A stretch of 64,000 bases of DNA from Castor canadensis (taxonomy: Eukaryota > Chordata > Mammalia > Rodentia > Castoridae), in the NCBI RefSeq assembly GCF_047511655.1, contig NC_133391.1, forward strand, positions 111,575,384 to 111,639,383, given 5' to 3'. Below, piece by piece: positions 22,763 through 33,156 of this stretch. Every line of letters starts with the position of its first letter. Position 1 is the stretch's first letter. Below the pieces are notes generated by a model that was given only the letters and a program-made list of their open reading frames with translations, was not told where the DNA came from and made no database searches. Both the position numbers and the translations under genes were made by a program.

Positions 22763-24642
22763 TTTATTTATCTTCTGTAAGACCTTGGGGTGTTTGGTGC
22801 AACTGAGACATGTTATTTCAAACTCTCCACTGCTGAACACTGAGGAAAAAAAAAATCACAAGGTGTACATTGTTAAAATCCAGCATCCCATGCTTCTCAT
22901 CGTGCATCAAGATGTGTCAGCCTCTTATGTGAAACTGAAGAGCGCAAACAAGCAACTTAAAAAAAGAAAGAAAGCATCCATAAGAACCCTCCTTGGGTTT
23001 AGTGCTACAACGATGGCTAATGATCTATTGAAAATATTTTTGCAATGGTCTTAACATAGTATAAATATTTTCTTTTATTTAGTTGATATTTCATTATGTA
23101 GTTATATACAGAGATGCCTTACAGTGCAGAAAAGTTCCCCTTTCTAGTTCTATAGTATACTATCAATGCCGGCTCTTCCACTAAGAGCCAGCAAGGGGAA
23201 TTTATTAGTCTGCCTGTTAGCTATACCATATAATTAAAGTGCAAAGAAAGAGGAAAAACAGATCAATTTTTCATTGTCAGCATCAATAAGCTTCATGCCT
23301 CTAAGAGAAAATGTCAGGTGCAATAATAACTCTATACTGTTGTCTCTTACTTCTTCTAAAGCAGCATTCTCCCTGAGAAGAGAGGAGGGAGGTAAACAAG
23401 ATAGCCCTGTTTCTTCAATGACTGGTGACCTTGAGGAAAATGAGGTCACTTCCCCAGCCTCAGGGAGCAGGACAACCCCTGCATTTGGTTTTCTGCTATA
23501 AAGAGCTGTTGGATGGTTGATCCCATTTCCCATACACTTACAGTATTGTCACTCAGGACAATCTCAAAATTCTTTTTAAGCAAACATGGCTGGGGAGGAC
23601 TATCTACCAACAGCACATGGAAGTGTGGGGTTTTCAGAAGAAAGCCCCACAAAACAGCTTTGAAAAAACACAACCAATGTTCATACTGAGCTCCCCCAAA
23701 AGATTTATGTCAATCAGAAAAGATTCCTATAGTTCTAAAGGATAAAAGAAAACAAGAAAAACAAGGTGCAAGGATGATTGTTAGGTATATATTTTCACTT
23801 AGCAATGCAACCCATTATTCCCTACAGTGCTTTGTGGCCTTCTGTCTTGTTCCACAGTTTTGTCGGTGAAGTGGCATGCCCCTTTCTGCTAACTCTGCAG
23901 CTGCCTCTCTAAGGGGGTGGCTTCTTGGGAACACCAGTCTCATAAAGAAGTCCCCACCCCACCCCGAAGACACAGCATATTGTTTTGAATTGAGGAAATA
24001 TTACCAGAAACCCACTTGTCTTTCATCATTTCTTTCCTTTGCCTAAAGACTGGAAAGGCAGTTTCAGAATATACCATTCCTCAAACACGAATGTTTATAA
24101 TGCACTAAGAACCATGCACATGCTGTAGACTGAACTTGTTATGTGTTGGCCCTAGAGAGGAAGCTTCGGCTTTTCTGTGAAGCCTGTGATAAGAGGAAGC
24201 ATAATGGAAGCAGTTTAATCCTAGAAGATTGGCAGATGTGCCCAGGCCAGTAAAGTAACAGAGAAACATCACAGGTCTTTTCTATGGGTCCTTGTTCCCA
24301 AGTTCTAACAGAACATGGGACAGAGGAAAATTCACCTTCATACCTGCTTCATTACAATGGCTACTAACATCTCCCATCTTACATTCCCTTATGTCACGTG
24401 TACCACCAACTTTTCCAAGCATTGACCTTTACACCAGACTGAAACATCTGTCTCTGACCCACACAGATGGGTTTCATTCTAGCTGGAGACAGAATTGCAG
24501 TTCAGCTCCATCTTTGGTGGAGAAAGGAGACCAATTTTGTCTCTTCCCAGTCCCCTGGGTGCCACATTAGATATGACATGCACAAGTCCATCTGTCCTGC
24601 TTTCCATGGGAATGCTGTGGTCTGGAGGACAAGGCCAGATCT
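22763..24642 (-). other. RASGRF2: RASGRF2 3' UTR (end uncertain)
   Basis: Sequence downstream of the RASGRF2 stop is uninterrupted by recognised repeats or exons. Minus-strand AATAAA hexamers occur at 23079-23074 and 22768-22763. The known human transcript has a 3' UTR of several kilobases, so the true end may be nearer 20.3-21.5 kb (further hexamers at 21506-21511 and 21381-21386). Confidence 0.4.
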
Positions 24643-24735
24643 TCAAGCAGGAAGTCGAGGTTCAATTTTTAATGACAGTTCATAGAGGGTGTCTTCATCT
24701 ATGATGAGGGTTTTGTCAAGCAAGTACTGTGTGAC
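24643..24735 (-). CDS. RASGRF2: RASGRF2 terminal coding exon with stop
   Basis: Thirty codons plus TGA (24645-24643), starting in phase 0 after a TTTTCAG acceptor at 24742-24736. The peptide runs [15 protein letters not shown] to KIEPRLPA, the very C-terminus of RasGRF proteins, packing behind the CDC25 domain. Compared with the human protein as I remember it, there is Thr for Ala at the second residue and Thr for Asp before LIIDED. The latter requires at least two base changes (GAC to ACC) and is the only clearly non-conservative change in the exon. No frameshift. Confidence 0.96.
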   Translation of the reverse strand, partial: VTQYLLDKTLIIDEDTLYELSLKIEPRLPA

Positions 24736-25955
24736 CTGAAAAGAAAATAAAAGGAGAAATCCCACTTTGTACTTCTTTGAGAATACCAGTATGTACTTTT
24801 TCTGAGTGGAGTCTGGCACAATTCAACATTTTCTCTTAAACAATTAAAAATTTTATATAACTAAAAAAATCATGAATATATTCTCATTGTGAAAAAAAAA
24901 TCTAAAATCTCTGGTCCTCTCCAACCCTGAATTCCAGATATCAGTTGTTATCATTTGGTGTGTATTCTTCCAGGTATGTCACTGTGTCTTCAGACACATT
25001 ACATGTACACACAGTAATTATTTTTCCCTTTGAGTCATAAATGATATCATACTGTCCATTGTAGTCCCCTTTCTCTCCTAACTGCAAGTTCTGGAGAACT
25101 CCTTAATTAGTACACAGAGTTCTAACTGCTGTACAGTAGCCATAGTGCAATAAATCAGTTTCTTTAATGATCTCGCATTGGCAGATGCTGAATTGCTGAC
25201 AACACTTCCCTATTGCCCAGTTAAATCCTTGCTCATGTGTGCAGTGTTTTGCTGGGTAGACACCAGAAATGAAATGAAAGGAAATAACACTAAAAGTGAA
25301 GATGTTGGAGCATAGGGTATTTGCATGAAAATATCTCCTAATTTTGATTGAAATATGACATACGTAAGTGAGCTGATTAGTTTGGTCAGTGTTGACAAAT
25401 GTACATAGCCATGTGCCTGATGCACATACGATGATATGGAAAAATTCCATCATCCTGAAAGTTCCCTTGTGTACTTCATCATTCATTTGCTCCCAGAAGC
25501 ATCTGTTCTTTGATCTCCATTACCCATAGTAATTTTGTCTACTCTACAACTTCATAAAAATGTAATCATATGGTGTGTACTCCTTCCTCTGTGATTTCTT
25601 TCACCGAGGATAAGTGTTTTTGAAATTCAGCCACACTGGGGCATACACCAGTTTGTACTCTCATTGCTGAGTGGTGTCTCATTGTGGCGATATATCCCAA
25701 TTCTCTCCATTCATCTGCTGATTGACACTTGAGCTGTTTCCAGTTGTTGGTTATTATTAACCAACCTTTTATACAAGGTTTTTAATAGACTATTTTCATT
25801 TCTCACTTGGAGAGAAATTGCTGTCATAAGATAGATGGAAACTTGATATTTTTAAGAAACCTCCAAATGCCAGTATTCCAAAGTGATTATACCAGCCATT
25901 TTACTATATCGGTGTATGGATGGGTTCCAGTTGCTTGGTATACAACTTTTAATTT

Positions 25956-26200
25956 AAAAAGATGACATGAGCCAGGCACTGGTGGTTCATGCCTGTAATC
26001 CTAACTACTCAGGAGGCAGAAATCAGGAGGATCATAGTTCAAGACCAGCCAGGGAAAACAGGAGTCTCTATCTCAAAAATACCCAACTCAAAAAAGAGCT
26101 GGCAGAGTGGCTCAAGTGGTGGAGAACTGCCTAGCAATTGTGAGGCCCTGAGTTCAAGCCCCAGTACTGCCTCCCCCACTTAAAAAAAAAGATGATGTGA
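25956..26200 (+). repeat. Dimeric B1-ID SINE with target-site duplication
   Basis: The element spans 25971-26185: a B1-like monomer (GGTGGTTCATGCCTGTAATC to CAGGAGTCTCTATCTC), then an ID unit (GAGTGGCTCAAGTGGTGGAG, GAGTTCAAGCCCCAGTACTG) and an A tail. It is flanked by 15-nt duplications AAAAAGATGACATGA (25956-25970) and AAAAAGATGATGTGA (26186-26200), differing at two or three positions. Confidence 0.9.
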
Positions 26201-26601
26201 AATGACTTCCAAAGCTGGTGATTCTGCAGCACACAAAAGTACTGGTTTCTTGATATCTCCAGTAAATGTTTGATATTGTCAATCTTGCATTCTTATTAAT
26301 CTGGCAGGTGAAAATGATATCTCATTATAATTAGCATTTTTTTCTTTTCACTAGTGAATTTGACCATTTTTCAAAAATCTACTGGTGATTTTGTTTCTTC
26401 TATAAATTAACTTCATAGAGTTGCCAATTTTCTTCCTTATGCCTTTCTTTCAGATGTATAAGACTGTCACTGTCTCTTTGTTTTGTATGTTGGAAATATT
26501 GTTTCCTAATCTACTGCTTGTATTTTGACATTTAAAATAATTACCCATTGTCACAGAAGTTTTTAATTTTCATGTAGCAAACTTTATTAAGCTTGTCTTT
26601 T

Positions 26602-26724
26602 ACAGCTTTTGGGTTCTTTTTTTTTGTTTTTTGGTGGGACTGGAATTTGAACTCAGGGCTTCAAGTTTGCAAAGCAAGTGCTTTGCCACTTGAGCCAAAC
26701 CTTCAGTCCCTTTGACAGCTTTTG
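26602..26724 (-). repeat. ID-type SINE with target-site duplication
   Basis: The minus-strand ID unit (26612-26714) shows ACTGGAATTTGAACTCAGGG and CTTTGCCACTTGAGCCAAAC on plus, with a T-run at its left end. It is flanked by the perfect 10-nt duplication ACAGCTTTTG at 26602-26611 and 26715-26724. It is inserted in the old L1. Confidence 0.9.
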
Positions 26725-27084
26725 TATTCAGTTCTTAAGGTCTCTCAAATCCAAAGATCATGAATATTTTGTTTTATATTTTATTCAAATAGTATAAATA
26801 TTTCTATTTATATTTAGATAATCAGCCTCTCTGGAATTCACTTATGTGAATAGTGTAAGATGGAGAGCCAAATCTTTACTCCACTTACCAAAGAGTCAGT
26901 TTTTTCCTGGCACTTTCCATGGGTTCCTATTTAGCCCAGGTTAGACTTTTACATAAACAAAATCTGTATCTGCACTTCATTCTACTCCACTGAATTTGGA
27001 TTCTTGTGCCAGTAATTACTGTTTTAATTTCTCTAGCTTTAGGATATTTGGTAGGGAAGGTTCTCATTTACTATTCTTATTTTT

Positions 27085-27150
27085 CAAAAAGTTCTTGTCT
27101 GTTTTTTGCCTAAGTTTCAAAAAGTTCTTGTCTGTTTTTTGCCTAAGTTT
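27085..27150. repeat. Perfect 33-bp tandem duplication
   Basis: Two identical 33-bp units (27085-27117 and 27118-27150), each beginning CAAAAAGTTCTTGTCTG, lie inside old, mutated L1 sequence. Confidence 0.95.
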
Positions 27151-27486
27151 CCTTATGAGTTTCAGGATAAGTTTGTCAAGTTGCATGAAACCCTGTTGGA
27201 ATTTTGATTATAATTTCAATGAATTTACAGATTAATTTGAGGATAATTGATGTCTTTATAATATAAAGTTTTCTGATTTATGAATATGAAACTTTTTGTT
27301 CTTCTAACTGTAGGAATTATAAACTTGGTTGCTATTCTATTTCAATTGGCATTACCAATGTGTTGAAAATGGTTAGTTTTTATGTTAAGTTGCTATGTTC
27401 CTTAGTAGTTTACCAGTTTTTCTCTTGGGGTTTGTAGGTAGTTGGTCAAATCATCTGTGAATTATAGCATTTCATCTTACCTCAAA

Positions 27487-27520
27487 TTTTTATAACTTTC
27501 ACTTTTTTATAACTTTCACT
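27487..27520. repeat. 17-bp tandem duplication
   Basis: TTTATAACTTTCAC is repeated with a 17-bp period inside the same old L1. Confidence 0.9.
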
Positions 27521-27604
27521 TCTTATTGCTTCATCATCCTGGCTATTTTTCCAACTCAAAAATTAATAGTAGCAGTGATAGTGATAGCCTTCTTTCTTCC
27601 TTAC

Positions 27605-28010
27605 TTGGATTAATTAATTCAGCAAACATTTATGATCTGCTATGACCCAGGCACTGCATAAGACACTGGGTCTATGACAATAAACACAACAGATATAGCC
27701 CCAGCTATCATGGATGTTGTACACACATACACAATCACACAGATAAGCGCAAAATTGTAAGTCTAGCAGTAAGTGCTAGAAAGGAGAAGAACACAGTACA
27801 ACAAAAGTTTGAAAGGGTGGTATGGGGTCGGGAAAGTTTGGGAAGGTGTCCCCTCCCCCAGAAAGTGATATTTAAGTTGTGGGCAAGTTAACTCGGCAGT
27901 ATGGAAAGAAAGACCTCCAGATAGAGGGAAAACACATGGAAGACCTTGTACAAACAGATACAGGGCAATGCTGGGTGTATTAAAGAACAGCGTGTCCCTC
28001 ACTGTTGGAG
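27605..28010 (+). repeat. Ancient interspersed repeat, class uncertain
   Basis: TTCAGCAAACATTTATGATC, ACCCAGGCACTGCATAAGAC and ATGACAATAAACACAACAGA, then a GGAAGACCTTGTACAAACAG-type body, match the same old repeat as 6450-7040. Confidence 0.45.
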
Positions 28011-28129
28011 TGGAAATTTACAGATAAGCTAATGTGGGGTGAGGCTACAATGATTCACATGGTAATAGAATATATAGAGTAGGAAAGCTCAGTGTGAACT
28101 TCTGTTTAGCTTAATGCAAATACATTTGG

Positions 28130-28447
28130 TTAACTGCTCATGTCACAGGTACTTAGGAGGCAGGAATCAGGAGGACTACAGTTCAAAGCCAGCCCAAGCA
28201 AAAAGTTAGTAAGACCCCCATCTCAACCAATAAGCCAGGCATGCTTATGATCCCATCTACACAGGAGGCATAGGTAGGAAGATTGCAATCTGAGGCTGGC
28301 CCCAGGAAAAAATGCAAGACCCTATCTGAAAAATAATGAAAGACAAAAAGGGCTGGGGGCATGGCTCAAGTTGTAGAGTGCCTGTCTAGCAAGTGTGTGG
28401 CCCTGAGTTGACGCCTCAGTACTGCAAAATAGAAAAAACAAAACCCA
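28130..28447 (+). repeat. Tripartite SINE: B1-like, B1-like, ID
   Basis: A 5'-truncated B1-like monomer (28130-28227) is followed by a second one (28232-28348, starting AAGCCAGGCATGC). An ID unit follows (28349-28428: GGGCTGGGGGCATGGCTCAA, GAGTGCCTGTCTAGC, CAGTACTGC), then an A-rich tail. It has the same architecture as 10683-11005. Confidence 0.8.
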
Positions 28448-28668
28448 TTTGGTTACATACAGAAATACTTATATGTGCATATATATTTCTGGTCTCTGCC
28501 AGCTAAAAAGAAATAACAAGACATGAGTACACCTAGAGTCTGTAACTTAGTTTCTAATACCATTCTCAAAAAACAGGAATTAGAGTTGTGGGGTGATATA
28601 TATGATTCTAGGATTGAGGTCAGAAATGTACAAGATGAGTCTGAAGCATGTTATACTTTCTGAAAATC

Positions 28669-28757
28669 AGGAAGAGGAAAGGGAAAGAAAGTATTAAGGA
28701 AAGGGAAGAGAATAAGAAAGGGACGGGAAAGGAAGGAAAGGAAAAAGGAAAAGAGAG
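28669..28757. repeat. GA-rich polypurine tract (GGAAA)n
   Basis: About 90 bp of nearly uninterrupted purines on plus (AGGAAAGGGAAAGAAAG...). Confidence 0.9.
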
Positions 28758-29237
28758 GCCCCCAAACTGATGAGGTGTCCAAGGAGTAAATGACAGGCAC
28801 CCAGTGGGTAGGTGTGGAACAATTTCAGCAGCAAAAGAAGTAAAGTATTATTGGACTACCACCCAAAATATAAAGTCTATTATTCTACACTGATATAAAG
28901 AAATGATTGAATAAACTATAAATGGGGGAGAAGAAACAACCTCTCATGCACAGGAATTAATTTGCTTGTGGGGGTGAGGGGCAGTTCTCTACTCCTTGGG
29001 TGTGGGCTCCTTCCAAACAGTATAATATATGAAGGAAAGAAAAAGTGGTCTCAGCCAGGTGATTAAGGTCATCAACTGTCTATAAACTATGTCACCAATA
29101 TGTACCACGGGTTTGATGTGATGAAATGGCACTTTACATGTGTGATCTTCTTCCCAATATGCCATAATCTCACTGTAACATGACTAAATCATTAGACAGA
29201 TTTCAACAGTGAGCCATTCTACCAAGTACCTGACCAG

Positions 29238-29312
29238 GGCTGGGGGTGTAGCGCAGGGTTACAGTGCTTGTCTAACATGTACATAGGATCCCCAGCACCA
29301 CAAGAAAACAAA
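29238..29312 (+). repeat. ID-type SINE nested in LINE-1
   Basis: GGGCTGGGGGTGTAGCGCAG, CAGTGCTTGTCTAACATG and GGATCCCCAGCACCACAAG with an A-rich tail. It splits the L1 phrase ACCTGACCAG...TATCAGTACTCC. Confidence 0.85.
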
Positions 29313-30191
29313 GACAAGAACAAAAACCCTTATCAGTACTCCTTAAAATTATCATGGTCATGAAAAATAAGGGAAGTCTAAGAAACTGCCACAGCCAAGA
29401 CGCACAGGATCCTGGCACCTGAATGGATTGTGAGGTCCTGAAAAGAATCCTAGAACACAGAAATGAGATTAAGTAAAGAGTAGGGGAATCTGAATAAACT
29501 ATGTTAAACTAGTTAACATTGAATCTGAATAAACCAGTTAATAGCAATGTATCAGCACTGACTCTTGAGTTCCAACAAATACACTCTACTCAGTTAAGAT
29601 GTAAACATTAGGGAAAACTGATATTGAGGTATATGGGAATTTCTGTAGTATGATCTTCATTTTCCTTTCGAGCTAAAATGATTATGATTCTAAAAAATTT
29701 TTAAAAAGGGGGAAAAATAAGACAAGTCATGGCTGTAATAGAGAGAATAAGGGGTGTATGTTGTAAAATGAATGTTAAAGAACAGTAGTGGCCACATGAC
29801 ACAATACTTCTTGGTTATGTTAAATTTTTTCTTTTCTTACTTTATCCTAAGAGCAACAAGAAATCAATAAAATATTTTATACAAGGAGTGGGGAGCATAA
29901 TCAACTCTGCATAGAATGGAGTTTGCATTCTGGAATGCTTAGACTGGACTGGTAGTGGTATTGAGGCAGATTCATAAGAAATATCAGATGTAAAATCAAT
30001 AAAACTTGATTGATGATGAACTGGTATTCTTTATGCCTTCCTTCTTTATTTCTTGGTCAAACTTGCTAAAGATTTTCTGTTTTGTTGGCTCTTACCATGA
30101 GTCAGCTCAGGACCAACCCTATTGTTTTGTTTACATTTTTAGTTTACATTTTTTTCTTTCTATGAATTCCCTCATAACCACATAATATTAC

Positions 30192-30260
30192 CTTTGGTTG
30201 ATGGTCTATTCGGTAGGAAGTCTGCTGGAACTGGCGTATCTCTCGGATGATATGTGATAT
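30192..30260 (-). CDS. RASGRF2: RASGRF2 exon: end of the CDC25/RasGEF domain
   Basis: This exon is 69 nt, 23 codons, phase 0 at both ends, reading [20 protein letters not shown] plus QPK. This is the last helical stretch of the catalytic GEF domain. The acceptor is CTGTTAG ending at 30261; the donor GTAATA is weaker than those of most other exons in this gene. Identical to the RasGRF family here. Confidence 0.97.
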
Positions 30261-30825
30261 CTAACAGAGAGAAAAACAATAATAAAAACAACAACAAAAA
30301 GTATTTCCCTGTATTGCAGCACATTTTTCTGGAGCCTCTTCTCTGAGTCCATTCCTCCAGTGTGGCTGGGGAAACTCTGCCCAATCATGTTCTATGCCTA
30401 GTGTTTTCTTGCTCTTCAAAGAACCTGTTAAATGCCAATAGCAAGAAGATACTGAATTCATAATCAGGGAAACAGCTGGTGCTGAGGTGGTTCCAGGTTT
30501 GGGAGAGGAAAGTTCTGTGGCTATTGTCCATGGACTTTTGTTTCTATCATGGTGCTTGGAACCTGGCTATCCAGCAAGAAGTCTTCAGGATCTGTCCATG
30601 GGTCAATCTTAAAAAGACATCCCTAAGAATTTTAGTCCCTATCTCCTTGGTCCAGAGTGCAAGAGAAAATGACTGCCAAAAATCTCCTCCGTCAGTCAAC
30701 AGCAGGTATTAGACTGCCTCCACCATTTCTTCCACCTTGAATTTAAGAAGTAAGCAATGACTTCATTACCTCTTCCTTATAATTCATAGTTATTGACACA
30801 GGCCAATTATGAAATTATAACCTAC
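30261..30825 (-). other. RASGRF2: RASGRF2 intron, 565 bp
   Basis: Unique sequence; the donor is GTAGGT. No repeat or extra exon seen. Confidence 0.85.
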
Positions 30826-30943
30826 CATTCTCATTTTGGAAAAATTGACAAGGCCTTCTTCTGTGAAGTTTGGTGTTCCTTCTTCAATAAATGCGAGGTC
30901 TGTCAAGTACATTCCAAGATAAGGAACTGCTGGGGGGTTGCAA
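30826..30943 (-). CDS. RASGRF2: RASGRF2 exon: RasGEF signature segment
   Basis: This exon is 118 nt: one base completes a split Asn (AA|T), then 39 codons from [18 protein letters not shown] to NFSKMRM. It contains the RasGEF family signature [20 protein letters not shown], the most conserved block of CDC25 domains, which supports the helical hairpin that opens the Ras nucleotide site. The acceptor is TTTGCAG ending at 30944; the donor is GTAGGT. The protein activates Ras downstream of calcium/calmodulin. Confidence 0.98.
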
Positions 30944-31499
30944 CTGCAAAACCAAGAAGCATTTTTGTCATACTCATTCACACAAATGTCTATTTCCCTC
31001 CCAATTAAGCAGAAAGCAACAATGCTGCTTTAACCCGGAAGAACGAAGACATTTCATTTCACTTTCGGAAGCATGCTCATGGCATTTGGAACTTCAAACA
31101 TTTCACAATGGGATACAACACAAAATTAGGGGCTAATGCCTCACCTTATGTTTGAGACAATGGCGTATTCCAAAACAGGAAGTCATAGAGACAAATATAA
31201 AACATTTGCTAGCAGGAATTGTTTGCAGTACTTGTAAATTGCCCATACTTCTTAGAATACAAATATATAGAAAAATCCCTATGCCCTTGTCTCTCTAAAA
31301 CATTCAGCCTTGAAGATCTAGGTAGAAAAATCAACCTGGTTACAGCTTTTCACTGTGGTCGACCTGTTTTCTGTTTTAGTTAGTACTGAAATGTTTTTAA
31401 AAGTCCAGACTCAGTTAACATCACAAGAGCACACTAAAGGGAGACATTTATTTTGTTTTGGAGGGGAGCGGCGGGTATACTTAAGACTTCTCAGAGAGG

Positions 31500-31675
31500 C
31501 CTGAAGCTAGGAACATGGGTTTGAATTCACACTGACCAATTACTCCGAGACACTGGGCAAACTCTCTGGACTACAGTTTCCTCATTTGTAAAATGGGTCC
31601 ATTGCATGGAGTCTGCCATTTAGTAAATTGTTCAGTGAGTAGTTCTATGCTATTGTGATTATTATTATTAATCTT
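31500..31675 (+). repeat. MIR SINE
   Basis: GAATTCACACTGACCAATTA, CAGTTTCCTCATTTGTAAAA and TGGGTCC, then TTAGTAAATTGTTCAGTGAG, give a sense-orientation MIR. Confidence 0.7.
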
Positions 31676-31735
31676 TCACTCCTACCATCACAACACTAAT
31701 GTTTTCCTAGTGTAAGTCAAGTTCATGTGGAAGGT

Positions 31736-32084
31736 TGTTATGGTTGGAATACAAATGTCCCCAACAGGCTTATTTGATGAATGCTTATCCCCCAGCTCTT
31801 TTGGGAGGTTCTGGAAAGTTGAGGAGGTGTGACTGGAGGAAGTAGGTTGCTGGGGGTGTGCCTTTGAAGGTTATACTGGTTCTTGGTCCTTGTCTGTGCT
31901 GAGGGGACAACAACAAACAACATCCTCCTCCACTTCTCCTGCTGCCATGATGCTCTGCCCAAGAGCATGGAGCCAGCCAACCACACTGAACCCACCAAAA
32001 CCAGGAGCCAAAACAAATCCTTCCTCCTTTTAAGTTGTTTCTGTCAGGAATTTTCTCTTAGAAATCAGAAAAGTAACTAGCACA
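31736..32084 (+). mobile_element. Solitary LTR, MaLR/ERVL-type
   Basis: It starts TGTTATGGTTGG and ends AAAGTAACTAGCACA. Between these are GGGAGGTTCTGGAAAGTTGA, CTGGAGGAAGTAGGTTGCTG, GCATGGAGCCAGCCAACCAC and CCTCCTTTTAAGTTGTTTCT, in the order of rodent MaLR LTRs. No internal retroviral genes and no second LTR, so this is a solo LTR. No clear 5-bp flanking duplication remains. Confidence 0.75.
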
Positions 32085-32145
32085 TAGATAATGAATTATG
32101 AGAAAACCAGTTGCAAGAGAACAGAGTCTATGCTGCATGCGTGCT

Positions 32146-32192
32146 TGTGTGTGTGTGTGTGTGCGTGTGTGTGTGCACGTGTGCATGTGTGT
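32146..32192. repeat. (TG)n microsatellite, interrupted
   Basis: TGTGTG runs with GCGTG, GCACG and GCATG interruptions. Confidence 0.9.
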
Positions 32193-32576
32193 AGAAGGAA
32201 TGATTCAGAAATAAGAAGGCTCCAAACAAATAACAATATTCAAAAGGTGCTGGGATATTTAAATTTTAAAAAATCACAGGAAAGCATTGTGCCTTGATAA
32301 TGAAACACCAAATCAAGAAAATTTTACACTAAAACATGACTTGACTTAGGGTGATATATTTTTCTTATTTGGAATACTCTGTATACTATGAGCACATCCA
32401 CAAGACACCATGTGCACATATTCTAAGTGAAAAGGAAAATCTGAAAACACTGAGGTGATGGGAATTGTTTCTCGTTTTTTTCAGCAATAAAGGAAGTAAG
32501 TCACCATCATACACTATATAAATTATATAAGCATATCCCTGAATTATGAATAATTTAATAATTAAGATATACATAC

Positions 32577-32656
32577 TTTTTAAGGGTCTCTCTGAGGTTT
32601 TTAAATCTTCCTTCAGATGAAACAGTTTTCTGAAGTTTGTCCATCAGAGCTTTTGT
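32577..32656 (-). CDS. RASGRF2: RASGRF2 exon of the CDC25 domain
   Basis: This exon is 80 nt: 26 codons ([14 protein letters not shown] to LRETLK) plus AA of a split Asn. It follows the helical hairpin region of the GEF domain and supplies the connecting helix before the NCNPPAVP block. The acceptor is TCCTTAG ending at 32657; the donor is GTATGT. It joins in frame to the exons on either side. Confidence 0.97.
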
Positions 32657-32960
32657 CTAAGGAGGGAAGAAAAAACTTAGTATGCCATGAGATCACCATG
32701 GTTTGATTAGCCAGGGAGTTGCAGAAAGATGCTCAGTTCTCTTCTCCAGTGATGCATGCTGATCCCTTCACCAGAGTAAAGTCCATTGTGTGGCACAATT
32801 CCCACAGTGCTGAGGCAGGGCCTTGTGTTTATAGTCAATTTTTTTTTTAAGGAAGCACATGTGGAGAGGAGGAATTGCCTGCATCCACGCATTTAGCCAT
32901 AAAGAGAGGAAAAACTGAAATGCACAAAGCTTAGGAACCTAAAGAACTGAAAAGCACTTT

Positions 32961-33031
32961 CTGTGAGGATTCAACCCAGGACTATGTACATGCTAGGTAA
33001 GCTTTGTACCACCAAGCCAGATCCCCAGCCC
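32961..33031 (-). repeat. ID-type SINE, degraded
   Basis: GATTCAACCCAGGACTATGT, ATGCTAGGTAAGCTTTGTAC and CAAGCCAGATCCCCAGCC are an ID unit in reverse orientation. Confidence 0.7.
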
Positions 33032-33156
33032 ACAATAAATATTTTAATGTTAATCTTTACCATCAAAGCAACCAAAGCCACATTATTTGGTTGCTTTGCT
33101 ATTGACTAAACAGTATCTTCTACTCTAAATTCTTCTTTTTGCAATTATCGTCTTCA

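Larger units (their letters stand above)
24940..27600 (-). mobile_element. Ancient LINE-1 (L1M-type), ORF2 3' part and 3' UTR, dead
   Basis: Read in minus orientation it follows the L1 ORF2/3' UTR order. Recognisable plus-strand stretches include ATTGCTGAGTGGTGTCTCAT, CCATTCATCTGCTGATTGAC, TTTCCAGTTGTTGGTTATTA, AAGAAACCTCCAAATGCCAG and TTTTTAATTTTCATGTAGCA. Frames are broken throughout. A B1-ID SINE (25971-26185) and an ID SINE (26612-26714) inserted later. Confidence 0.85.
28550..29712 (+). mobile_element. Ancient LINE-1 (L1ME-like) 3' UTR
   Basis: Signature stretches in order include CAGCCAGGTGATTAAGGTCA, GATGAAATGGCACTTTACAT, ACCTGACCAG / TATCAGTACTCCTTAAAATT, AGAAACTGCCACAGCCAAGA and TATATGGGAATTTCTGTAGT, ending in an A-rich tail. 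Interrupted by an ID SINE at 29238-29312. Confidence 0.8.
24736..30191 (-). other. RASGRF2: RASGRF2 last intron, about 5.5 kb
   Basis: GTAATA donor and TTTTCAG acceptor. It is almost entirely old LINE-1 (minus copy at 24940-27600, plus copy at 28550-29712) with SINEs nested inside, plus an ancient repeat at 27605-28010. Confidence 0.9.
30944..32576 (-). other. RASGRF2: RASGRF2 intron, about 1.6 kb
   Basis: Contains a MIR fragment (31500-31675), a MaLR-type LTR (31736-32084) and a TG microsatellite (32146-32192). Confidence 0.85.
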
